In this document: piece after piece, positions 9,301 to 15,810 of the stretch
Layout of the letters: each line of letters opens with the position of its first letter
How positions within the stretch are numbered: position 1 is the first letter of the stretch
NCBI RefSeq assembly: GCF_963668665.1
Contig: NZ_OY764902.1
Coordinates: 2,297,501-2,361,500, forward strand
Direction: 5' to 3'
DNA from: an uncultured Anaeromusa sp.
Lineage (GTDB): Bacteria > Bacillota > Negativicutes > Anaeromusales > Anaeromusaceae
DNA: 64,000 bases
Notes under the pieces: generated by a model
The model's database searches: none
Seen by the model: the letters and a program-made list of their open reading frames with translations, nothing else
What the model was told of the DNA's origin: nothing
Position numbers and translations under genes: made by a program

Positions 9301-9636
9301 GAAGAACTTTTGGATGAGCTCCTTGACCGCTTTGGCGAACCGCCGCAGGCTGTGTTGCGTCTGCTAGCGGTAGCTAAGCTGAAAAACCGCGTGCGTCGCT
9401 TAGGGATTCGTAGTATTGTGCAGAAGCCGGAAGGGTATGAAGTAGCCTTTCAAGAGCCTTTGCAATTTGCACCGGAGCATATAATGGCGCTAAAAGAGGG
9501 TTTGCCGTCCCGGGTCGCCTTCTTTCCAGGCAGTGCTGGAGGGTTGCGTCTTAAAACAGCAAATCTGCCGCAGGAAAAGGCAGAGGCGTTGTTGTTCAAG
9601 AGCATGCAATGTCTAGAAGAAGGGACGCTAGCTTGA
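6382..9636 (+). CDS. mfd: Transcription-repair coupling factor Mfd
   Basis: A 1084-residue ATP-dependent translocase that removes RNA polymerase stalled at DNA lesions and recruits UvrA. In order: a UvrB-homology region (about 1-330), the RNA polymerase interaction domain with DYVVHASHGIGRY (about 415), the superfamily 2 motor with Walker A GDVGFGKTE (about 566-574), DEEQ box (VIDEEQRFGV), LSATPIPRT and the motif VI region QMRGRVGRS, and a C-terminal TRCF domain from about 930. It is slightly shorter than the ~1150 of E. coli or B. subtilis. The ATG at 6382 follows a TAGGAGAT site. Mfd, flippase, MazG in this order is conserved in Firmicutes. Confidence 0.97.
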   Translation: MRELLSLVQGDAACAEAMRLMQKPGRAAWVYGLTGSQKPFLLAASLVEKMQPIVVVAVDDAHLEEYRREMALWLPDLTIYELPALPEVSFALTARSRERTAVRMEALSALARCEAALYLTTIEAVAQGVCSQQELLGRRLTLKNGAMWEREKLLAEVVRCGYERVDAVDSRGQFSVRGGVIDIFPLQLPTAVRLEFFDNEIDLLRSFDPETQRSLERLEQVDILPAQEEAQGTQCLLSYAQDGAVIFDDPARLREAAQALLEEWPAALPWGKIVEASRLQAVQFWSLMLQKVAHTEAQDIISIAAKGVMPFHGQFELLTQELRAQEARQAVTVLLAGSEERLEALQQALAAQGQGVSRVANSGSVRLLLGEITAGFEWVQAKVVVFAEQDLLGRHKRKQRRAKTQGEKIRYFRDIRIGDYVVHASHGIGRYAGVEILDIGGVRKDYLLIRYTGDDKLYLPTDQVGLLQKYIGQDGEAPKLSRMGGKDWQRVRSRTQAAVADLAQELVALYAARQEEAGFAFEADTPWQREFEESFPYEETPDQLQALEEIKADMEQPRPMDRLLCGDVGFGKTEVAVRAAFKAVMSGKQVAMLVPTTVLAQQHYQTLSSRFAGFGVATGVVSRFRSAKEIRKTLEEVAAGKVDVLVGTHRMLTSDVRFKDLGLLVIDEEQRFGVAQKEKIKQWRSQVDVLSLSATPIPRTLHMSLVGVRDMSIIETPPEDRLPVETYVAEYHEEIAVEAISRELRRGGQVYVVHNRIQGIERLALHLGELFPQAGVRVAHGQMAEEQLEQVMMDFYEGEEDILVCTSIIESGLDVPNANTILVYDADRLGLSQLYQMRGRVGRSSRTAFAYFTYRKDKVLTEVAEKRLQAIKEFTELGAGFKIAMRDLEIRGAGSLLGPQQHGHIVSVGFEMYCRLLDEAVQELRTGEKPKQEMEPLLDIKVDAYLPEEYVGDAMQKMELYQRIAGIRRDEEVEELLDELLDRFGEPPQAVLRLLAVAKLKNRVRRLGIRSIVQKPEGYEVAFQEPLQFAPEHIMALKEGLPSRVAFFPGSAGGLRLKTANLPQEKAEALLFKSMQCLEEGTLA

Positions 9637-9714
9637 AAACCGTCTTTCGAGGTAGGAATGCCCAAGGTTTTCTGATATAATTAAAATTGCATTTTCTTGA
9701 GAGGATGGGCTTGG

Positions 9715-11319
9715 GTGAGTAGTAAAGACACCTTTTTGCGTGGCGCCTTGATTTTAACCGTTGCAGGAATTGTAGTTAAACTCATTGGCTCTGTAAATCG
9801 CATCTTATTATCCCGCTTGTTGGGCGGTGAGGGAATTGGCTTGTATCAGATGGCCTATCCCATCTATTTGTTGGCGTTGAGCGTTTCCTCCGCCGGGATT
9901 CCTGTGGCTATTTCCATTTTGGTGGCGGAACGGGTGGCCTTATCGGACTATCGGGGCGCTAACCGTGTATTTCGCATCTCCCTGGCGCTGCTGACCTTTA
10001 CGGGCGTCTTGTTTACCATTTTGCTGTATACAGGTGCGGGCTGGCTGATTGAGGAACAGTTTGTACGCGATCCTCGGGCCTATTACGCCTTGGCGGCCTT
10101 GGCGCCGGCTATCTTTTTTGTGACCGTTCTTTCCAGTTATCGCGGTTATTTTCAAGGCTTACAAATGATGACGCCTACGGCGGTTTCGCAGATCTTTGAA
10201 CAGTTACTGCGGGTAATTACCATGATTGCATTGGCATTCATGTTGTTGCCGTATGGTTTGGAATATGCCGCAGCCGGCGCTAGTTTCGGCGCCGGACCGG
10301 GAGCTATGGCCGGCTTAGCGGTGCTGATTTACTTTTATATGCGTCAGCGTTCGCAGTTTAAAGAAAAAATGGCGACTCAGCCGGATTTGCCCCCGCAGTC
10401 CAGTTGGCGGATTATCAGTCGGATTGTAAAATTGGCGCTGCCGGTTTCACTGGCCAATATCATGTTGCCGGTGGTTTCCAGCATCGACTTGTTTATTGTG
10501 CCTGCCCGACTGGAAGCGGCGGGCTATACGGTCGCTGCGGCGACAGAACTTTTTGGCTATCTCACAGGCATGGCTGTGGCGCTGATTAACTTGCCGACGA
10601 TTTTGACGGCTTCTTTGGCGGTAGGATTGGTGCCTGCTATTTCAGAGGCCTTTACCCTGGGACGCAAGGAACGGATTTACGATCGTACGGCGACAGCCAT
10701 GCGTATTGCCAATCTAATTACCATTCCCAGTTTTGCGGGCATGTGCCTCTTGGCTACGCCGATTTCGCAGATGCTTTATGGAACGCCGAATGCCGGAGAC
10801 TGTATTGCTATTTTGTCTTTTGGCATCGTTTTACTGGGAGTACATCAGGTTACAACTGGTGTGTTGCAGGGCTTGGGACATACGACGATTCCCTTGGTGA
10901 ACATGATGGCTTCGGCGGTTGTCAAAATCGGTATGAGCTGGTATTTGACGGCTATGCCGGAGTTGGGCATCAAAGGGGCGGCCTGGGCGACCAATGTGGA
11001 TTTTGGCGTGGCAGCGCTGTTGAATATGTATTTTGTGCATCGGTATGTTGGTTTTAGTCTTGATTGGGGGCATACGCTGCGGACCGTGGCGTCAGCCGCT
11101 GTAATGGGGATTGCGGTTATCTTTTCTTTTGACGCCTTGTTTCAGACGCTACATAGCAATACCGTGGCTACGTTGGGGGCTATTTTATTGGGAGCTACGG
11201 TCTATTTTGCCTCTATGCTTATCGTCGGCGGCGTGACCGCGCAGGAAGTGGAGAAAATCCCCCGCATAGGCGTTAAGCTGACTTTGTGTTTGCAACGCAT
11301 AGGCTTGCTGCGTCACTAG
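9715..11319 (+). CDS. SpoVB/MurJ-like polysaccharide flippase (MOP superfamily)
   Basis: A 534-residue integral membrane protein with about 14 predicted membrane segments, of the SpoVB/YabM branch of the multidrug/oligosaccharidyl-lipid/polysaccharide exporters. The N terminus SSKDTFLRGALILTVAG and the GIGLYQMAYPIY motif are typical of that branch. Relatives flip lipid-linked cell-wall precursors or spore-wall polysaccharide. I chose the GTG at 9715, 10 bases after GAGAGG, because it gives the family N terminus; a TTG at 9697 would place residues on top of the ribosome site. Its position between mfd and mazG matches yabM of B. subtilis. Whether it works in peptidoglycan or capsule synthesis cannot be told. 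Confidence 0.87.
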   Translation: MSSKDTFLRGALILTVAGIVVKLIGSVNRILLSRLLGGEGIGLYQMAYPIYLLALSVSSAGIPVAISILVAERVALSDYRGANRVFRISLALLTFTGVLFTILLYTGAGWLIEEQFVRDPRAYYALAALAPAIFFVTVLSSYRGYFQGLQMMTPTAVSQIFEQLLRVITMIALAFMLLPYGLEYAAAGASFGAGPGAMAGLAVLIYFYMRQRSQFKEKMATQPDLPPQSSWRIISRIVKLALPVSLANIMLPVVSSIDLFIVPARLEAAGYTVAAATELFGYLTGMAVALINLPTILTASLAVGLVPAISEAFTLGRKERIYDRTATAMRIANLITIPSFAGMCLLATPISQMLYGTPNAGDCIAILSFGIVLLGVHQVTTGVLQGLGHTTIPLVNMMASAVVKIGMSWYLTAMPELGIKGAAWATNVDFGVAALLNMYFVHRYVGFSLDWGHTLRTVASAAVMGIAVIFSFDALFQTLHSNTVATLGAILLGATVYFASMLIVGGVTAQEVEKIPRIGVKLTLCLQRIGLLRH

Positions 11320-11396
11320 AAGCTAAAGAAAAAAGAAAAACTCCGGCCTCAAGCGGCTGTTTCGCAGTTGCCGTGGCTGTTGAGGAGGCGTGCACC

Positions 11397-12842
11397 ATGG
11401 GTAAATTGACAATCGTCGGCTTGGGACCTGGTAATGCAGACTTACTGACTTTGGGGGCTGTAAAAGCCATGCAGGAGACCTCCTGTCTGTTGTTGCGTAC
11501 GGGCCGCCATCCTACGGTCGCGGAGCTGGAGGGGTTAGGGCTTTCTTTTTTGACTTACGACGAAGTATATGAAACAGAAAGTTCTTTTGAAGCGGTTTAC
11601 CAAACGATTACCGTAGATGTGCTGCGGCGCGCCGAAACAGCCGATGTGGTGTATGCTGTACCGGGCAGTCCGGTCGTGGCGGAGCGGACGGTGCAGATGC
11701 TTTGCGAACAGGCGCCGGCTTGGAATATTTCCGTGGAAGTTCTTCCAGGCATGAGCTTTGTGGAAATTCTTTGCGTACGCTTAGGCTTGGATCCGATTAA
11801 CGGCTTGACTATTTTGGATGCGGCAGATCTGGAGCGTGTTTGCTGCGGCGCGCTTCCAACCGGACTTGTTGTTACGCAAGTCTACAATCGTCAAGTGGCG
11901 TCGGACGTCAAGCTGACGCTGATGGAACACTATGGAGACGTTTATCCAGTTGAGCTGGTTAATCATTTAGGCTTAGCGGACGAAAGCGTTCGCTCCATAC
12001 CTTTGTGCGAACTGGATCGGCAGCAGGATATTGATCATCTGACCTCGATCTACGTGCCTTCTTTGCAAAGCAGAACTGAAGTGCAGCCTTTTGAAGTAGA
12101 CGCCTTGACGGAAGTTATGGCAGTGCTTCGTTCGCCCGAAGGCTGCGTTTGGGATCGGCAGCAGGATCACCGCTCGCTGCGGCGGTATCTGTTGGAGGAG
12201 ACCTATGAGGTCTTGGAAGCCATTGAAAAGGACGATATGGAACTTCTCTGCGAGGAGCTGGGCGATCTTTTGCTGCAAGTGGTGTTTCACGCTCGCATTG
12301 CCGAGGAAAACGGACGTTTTTCCATGCAGGAGGTGATTGACGGCGTAGTCGATAAAATGGTGCGCCGCCATCCCCATGTGTTTGGTGAAATTACCGTTGA
12401 TGATGCGGCGGAGGTGGTGCGCAACTGGGAGCGCATCAAACGCGAGGAAAAGAATCGCGGCGGTGTTCTGGCTGGCGTTCCCCGAGAATTTCCGGCATTG
12501 CTTAAGGCTTGCAAATTGCAAGGCAAAGCGGCCAAGGTGGGCTTTGACTGGCCGGATGTGGCGCCGGTCTGGGGAAAGGTTGACGAAGAGCTTCAGGAGC
12601 TGCGTGAGGCGGCCAGCGAAGCGGCTCGGGAAGATGAATTAGGCGATGTTTTGTTTGCGATGGTCAATTTGGCGCGGTTCTTGCATGTGGAACCGGAAAC
12701 CGCTCTTTTAAAGGCCTGCTTGAAGTTTGAAAACCGCTTTGGCTTTATTGAGAAACAGTTACAAGAAAAAGGAGTTTCTTGGGAGCAATCTTCGTTAACA
12801 GAGTTGGATGCTCTTTGGAATGCTGCCAAAGCCTTAGAATAG
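11397..12842 (+). CDS. mazG: Tetrapyrrole methylase-domain / MazG nucleotide pyrophosphohydrolase fusion
   Basis: A 481-residue two-domain protein like B. subtilis YabN. Residues 1-220 form a tetrapyrrole (SAM-dependent) methylase fold with the GLGPGNADLLT start. From about 240 there is a MazG domain with LLEETYEVLEAI and ELGDLLLQVVFH, whose Glu and Asp residues bind magnesium, followed by a second weaker MazG repeat with EDELGDVLFAMV. MazG hydrolyses NTPs to NMP and pyrophosphate and cleans the nucleotide pool; the methylase substrate is unknown. The ATG at 11397 follows TGAGGAGGCG; the frame upstream is open to 11286 but overlaps the flippase gene and lacks a ribosome site. Confidence 0.92.
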   Translation: MGKLTIVGLGPGNADLLTLGAVKAMQETSCLLLRTGRHPTVAELEGLGLSFLTYDEVYETESSFEAVYQTITVDVLRRAETADVVYAVPGSPVVAERTVQMLCEQAPAWNISVEVLPGMSFVEILCVRLGLDPINGLTILDAADLERVCCGALPTGLVVTQVYNRQVASDVKLTLMEHYGDVYPVELVNHLGLADESVRSIPLCELDRQQDIDHLTSIYVPSLQSRTEVQPFEVDALTEVMAVLRSPEGCVWDRQQDHRSLRRYLLEETYEVLEAIEKDDMELLCEELGDLLLQVVFHARIAEENGRFSMQEVIDGVVDKMVRRHPHVFGEITVDDAAEVVRNWERIKREEKNRGGVLAGVPREFPALLKACKLQGKAAKVGFDWPDVAPVWGKVDEELQELREAASEAAREDELGDVLFAMVNLARFLHVEPETALLKACLKFENRFGFIEKQLQEKGVSWEQSSLTELDALWNAAKALE

Positions 12843-12903
12843 AGAAAATATGCGATGAAATAGCGTTTTTTTTTCAAAGGATAGAGGAATCTGGCGGCGC
12901 GTA

Positions 12904-12975
12904 GCGAATACACTTATTCGCAATCATGAAATCAAGGCGCTTTTTTTACTAAAGCGCGCTGACGGCATTGCCGTC
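12904..12975 (+). other. Hairpins in the 158-base gap before HU
   Basis: A perfect GCGAATA/TATTCGC hairpin (12904-12921) and a GACGGC/GCCGTC hairpin (12961-12975) lie in the HU leader. The second is immediately before the HU ribosome site. Regulatory meaning is unknown. Confidence 0.4.
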
Positions 12976-13000
12976 AAAAAAAGACAAGGGGGATGGATTT

Positions 13001-13276
13001 GTGAACAAGACTGAATTGGTGGCCAGTGTGGCCGAGAAAACAGCCATGACCAAAAAGGATGCGGAAAAAGCCCTGAATGCGGTATTTGCCAGCATCGAAG
13101 AAGCTCTTGCCAAGGAAGAAAAAGTACAGGTCATTGGCTTTGGCACTTTTGAAGTAAAAGCTCGTGAAGCTCGTACCGGCCGTAATCCGCAGACCGGCGC
13201 TGAAATTAAAATTCCTGCGTCTAAAAACCCTGTATTTAAAGCTGGCAAAGCTCTTAAAGACAGCGTTAATAAATAA
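13001..13276 (+). CDS. hup: HU-type DNA-binding protein
   Basis: A 91-residue histone-like protein that bends DNA and helps pack the nucleoid. It has the full HU fold: helices with [21 protein letters not shown], then [20 protein letters not shown] with the conserved RxGRNPxT beta-arm, and a Lys-rich end. The start is a GTG at 13001 behind a GGGGGATGG site; the family N terminus MNKTEL supports this choice. It takes the place behind mazG that hslR/yabO holds in B. subtilis. A terminator follows, so it is monocistronic or the end of the mfd-mazG unit. Confidence 0.96.
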   Translation: MNKTELVASVAEKTAMTKKDAEKALNAVFASIEEALAKEEKVQVIGFGTFEVKAREARTGRNPQTGAEIKIPASKNPVFKAGKALKDSVNK

Positions 13277-13291
13277 GGAATCGTGATTGTC

Positions 13292-13323
13292 AAAAAACCA
13301 GGCTGTCATGGCCTGGTTTTTTT
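13292..13323 (+). terminator. Intrinsic terminator after HU
   Basis: An AAACCAGGC stem pairs with GCCTGGTTT around a 5-6 base loop and runs into seven T residues. Confidence 0.9.
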
Positions 13324-13440
13324 CTCGAAAGTTGCGAATGTCATGCTGCCTTGAGGCGCCTGATGCAGAGAGGATAAGCTTGGTTAGTACAGCAGGGTTT
13401 CAGGAGAACATGGCAAAGAGCAAGAAAGGCAGTGAATGGC

Positions 13441-14133
13441 ATGATGGGCAGCATTTTAATTGTAGATGATGAGGCTTCCATTCGGGAGTTGTTGCGTTTT
13501 AATCTGCAAAAAGAAGGATATGTGGTGTCGGAAGCGGCGGACGGCTTGGAGGCGCTGCAACAAATTAAGCAGCAGCGGCCCGATTTGGTGCTCCTTGATT
13601 TAATGCTTCCAGGCATGGATGGTTTGGAAGTGTGCCGCAGAATTAAGGGACAACAGGGAACTGCCGGTATTCCTATCATCATGCTGACCGCTAAGAATGA
13701 GGAAGTAGACAAGGTGCTGGGCCTGGAGCTGGGGGCGGATGATTACCAGACCAAGCCTTTTGGCTTGCGGGAATTGATGGCTCGCGTCAAAGCGGTGTTG
13801 CGGCGCAGCCAAAAAGGGAGCCATGGACATAGCGAGATCTCCATGGGCGCTTTAAAGATGAATTTCAGTCGTTATGAGGCTTGGCTGGACAAAGAGAAGC
13901 TAGAATTGACTCCCAAAGAATATGAGCTGCTAAAGCTCTTTATTACCAACACAGACCGCGTGTTCAGCCGGGAACAACTGCTGGAAAAGGTATGGGGTTA
14001 TGAATATTTTGGGGATACTCGAACCGTAGATGTGCATGTGCGTCATTTGCGGGCCAAGCTGGCGGCAGCGCCGGAAGTAGCAGAGGCCATCGAAACCGTG
14101 CGAGGCGTAGGCTATCGTTTTCAGGACATCTGA
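13441..14133 (+). CDS. phoP: OmpR/PhoB-family response regulator (probable PhoP)
   Basis: A 230-residue response regulator. The receiver domain shows the acidic pair Asp9-Asp10, phospho-acceptor Asp53 (VLLDLMLPGMDG), Thr83 and Lys105. The C-terminal winged helix has TPKEYELLKLF, REQLLEKVWGYE and TVDVHVRHLRAKL. The close match to PhoB/PhoP and the pstB-phoU genes just downstream make control of phosphate uptake likely. No kinase gene is adjacent; the only candidate partner in the window is the PhoR-like kinase at 34421-36262. The start is uncertain: ATG at 13441 or 13444, or GTG at 13432, because the site AAAGG is weak. Confidence 0.85.
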   Translation: MMGSILIVDDEASIRELLRFNLQKEGYVVSEAADGLEALQQIKQQRPDLVLLDLMLPGMDGLEVCRRIKGQQGTAGIPIIMLTAKNEEVDKVLGLELGADDYQTKPFGLRELMARVKAVLRRSQKGSHGHSEISMGALKMNFSRYEAWLDKEKLELTPKEYELLKLFITNTDRVFSREQLLEKVWGYEYFGDTRTVDVHVRHLRAKLAAAPEVAEAIETVRGVGYRFQDI

Positions 14134-14153
14134 GAAATCAGGTGTCCTTTTTT
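14123..14153 (+). terminator. Intrinsic terminator overlapping the phoP stop codon
   Basis: An 11-bp stem (AGGACATCTGA with TCAGGTGTCCT, one G-U pair) closes a GAAA loop and is followed by six T residues. The stop codon lies inside the stem, so pstB needs its own promoter. Confidence 0.88.
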
Positions 14154-14154
14154 A

Positions 14155-14198
14155 TTAATCCAAACTTAACAGTAGCGTCAATTGTTTTATGGTATAGT
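14155..14198 (+). promoter_or_regulatory. pstB promoter with degenerate Pho box
   Basis: TTAATC (14155) and TTAACA (14166) are 11 bases apart, like PhoP-binding direct repeats. A -10 box TATAGT lies at 14193-14198, 21 bases behind the second hexamer. The box is weaker than those at pstS and pstC. Confidence 0.5.
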
Positions 14199-14249
14199 GC
14201 AAATAAGAAGAGTTTAGTGCTAGCTAAATAAGCAGGAGGATGCCATACT

Positions 14250-15005
14250 ATGAGCAATAAGATTCAAGCTAACAAGCTGAAATTATATTACGGGGAATCA
14301 CTGGCGCTGAAGAAGGTTACCTTGGGAGTTGAAAAAAATAGCGTTTTAGCTTTGATTGGTCCTTCCGGTTGCGGAAAGTCGACATTCTTGCGCACGTTGA
14401 ATCGTATGAATGATTTGATTGAAAACGTACGCATTGAGGGAGAAGTATTGCTTGACGGCAATTCCATCTATCATCCTGACACCGATGTGGTCATGTTGCG
14501 CAAACGCGTAGGCATGGTTTTTCAGCGTCCTAATCCGTTTCCGATGTCCATTTACGATAATGTGGCCTATGGGCCCCGTATCCATGGAAACAGCAAGAAA
14601 AGCGCGCTGGATGAGTTGGTGGAGCGCAGTTTGCGCGGTTCCGCTCTTTGGGATGAAGTGAAAGACCGGCTGCATTCTTCGGCGCTGGGCTTGTCCGGCG
14701 GCCAGCAGCAGCGTCTTTGCATCGCTCGCTTGCTGGCGGTAGAGCCCGAAGTGCTGCTCATGGATGAACCCTGTTCGGCGCTGGATCCGATTTCAACCAT
14801 GAAGATTGAAGAATTGGTTTCGGAGTTGAAACAACGCTATACCATCATTGTTGTTACGCATAACATGCAGCAGGCGGCTCGGATATCAGACTATACCGGG
14901 TTTTTCCTTAATGGCGACTTGGTGGAACACGATCAGACCGATGTGATTTTTACCCGTCCTCAGGATCAACGCACTGAAGACTACATTACAGGCCGGTTTG
15001 GCTGA
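14250..15005 (+). CDS. pstB: Phosphate ABC transporter ATP-binding protein PstB
   Basis: A 251-residue ATPase that powers high-affinity phosphate import. Walker A is GPSGCGKST, the signature is LSGGQQQR, Walker B is VLLMDEP, and the switch His lies in VVTHNMQQA. The N-terminal [14 protein letters not shown] and [15 protein letters not shown] are diagnostic for PstB. The ATG follows CAGGAGGA. Its membrane partners PstC/PstA and the binding protein PstS are about 23 kb away in this window. phoU follows 19 bases downstream, so pstB-phoU form their own transcript. Confidence 0.97.
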   Translation: MSNKIQANKLKLYYGESLALKKVTLGVEKNSVLALIGPSGCGKSTFLRTLNRMNDLIENVRIEGEVLLDGNSIYHPDTDVVMLRKRVGMVFQRPNPFPMSIYDNVAYGPRIHGNSKKSALDELVERSLRGSALWDEVKDRLHSSALGLSGGQQQRLCIARLLAVEPEVLLMDEPCSALDPISTMKIEELVSELKQRYTIIVVTHNMQQAARISDYTGFFLNGDLVEHDQTDVIFTRPQDQRTEDYITGRFG

Positions 15006-15024
15006 AAAACTGAGGAGGATGGCT

Positions 15025-15690
15025 ATGAATACGACGCGGCATAATTATGACTATGAGCTTCAAGGCGTGCGCAATGATATTTTGCAAATGGGACAGATGG
15101 TAATTACGGCGATTGAACGTTCCATTCAGGCGCTGGTGGATTTGGATATGGAGCTGGCTTGCCAGGTTATCCAAGGGGATGACGCCATCGACGAGCTGGA
15201 ACTGCTTTTGGAAGAACGCTGCGTGGTGCTCATTGCCCGGCAGCAGCCTTTAGCTAAAGATCTGCGCATACTCAGCACGGGACTGAAGATCAGCACCGAT
15301 CTGGAACGTATTGGCGATCATGCTTTTGATATTGCCAAAATTGCCAAACGTCTGGGCGAAGGCGGCAACGGTCATGTCAAGCCCCTCTTGGACATACCGC
15401 GTATGGCCGGCTTGGCGACGCAGATGCTGCGGGATGCTCTAACGGCATACGTGAACATGGACGTGGAATTGGCGGACAAGGTCTGTCAGGCGGATGATGA
15501 AGTGGACGCTTTGTACAACCAGCTGTTTCGAGAGCTTTTGACCTACATGCTGGCGAATCCGGCGGTCATTAATGACGCGACGCAGCTTATCTTTGTAGCG
15601 CGCTATTTGGAACGCGTCGCCGACCATACGACGAATATTGCCGAATGGGTCATCTATCTGCAAACAGGGCAGCGCTTGCATAAAAACTAA
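15025..15690 (+). CDS. phoU: Phosphate signalling protein PhoU
   Basis: A 221-residue all-helical protein made of two PhoU repeats, each with an acidic metal-binding patch (DAIDELELLLEERC and DDEVDALYNQLFRE). The DLERIGDHAFDIA and YLERVADHTTNIAEW motifs are characteristic. PhoU links PstB activity to the PhoR kinase and represses the Pho response when phosphate is plentiful. The ATG at 15025 is preferred over 15019, which overlaps the GAGGAGG site. It is co-transcribed with pstB and is followed by a terminator. Confidence 0.95.
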   Translation: MNTTRHNYDYELQGVRNDILQMGQMVITAIERSIQALVDLDMELACQVIQGDDAIDELELLLEERCVVLIARQQPLAKDLRILSTGLKISTDLERIGDHAFDIAKIAKRLGEGGNGHVKPLLDIPRMAGLATQMLRDALTAYVNMDVELADKVCQADDEVDALYNQLFRELLTYMLANPAVINDATQLIFVARYLERVADHTTNIAEWVIYLQTGQRLHKN

Positions 15691-15705
15691 AGAATGAATG
15701 CTTTG

Positions 15706-15730
15706 AAAAACCGCGCAAGCGGTTTTTCTT
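15706..15730 (+). terminator. Intrinsic terminator after phoU
   Basis: AAAAACCGC pairs with GCGGTTTTT around a GCAA loop. Confidence 0.88.
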
Positions 15731-15810
15731 GTTACTTAAGCAGGAAAGAGACGCCTCAAGTAGAATTGGTTACTAAAAGCGCCATTTTTACGAAGATGAG
15801 GTAGATAATA

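Noticed and set aside
11286..11396. Upstream extension of the mazG frame into the flippase gene
   Set aside because: There is no ribosome site and the sequence is unlike YabN; TGAGGAGGCG directly before 11397 decides the start.
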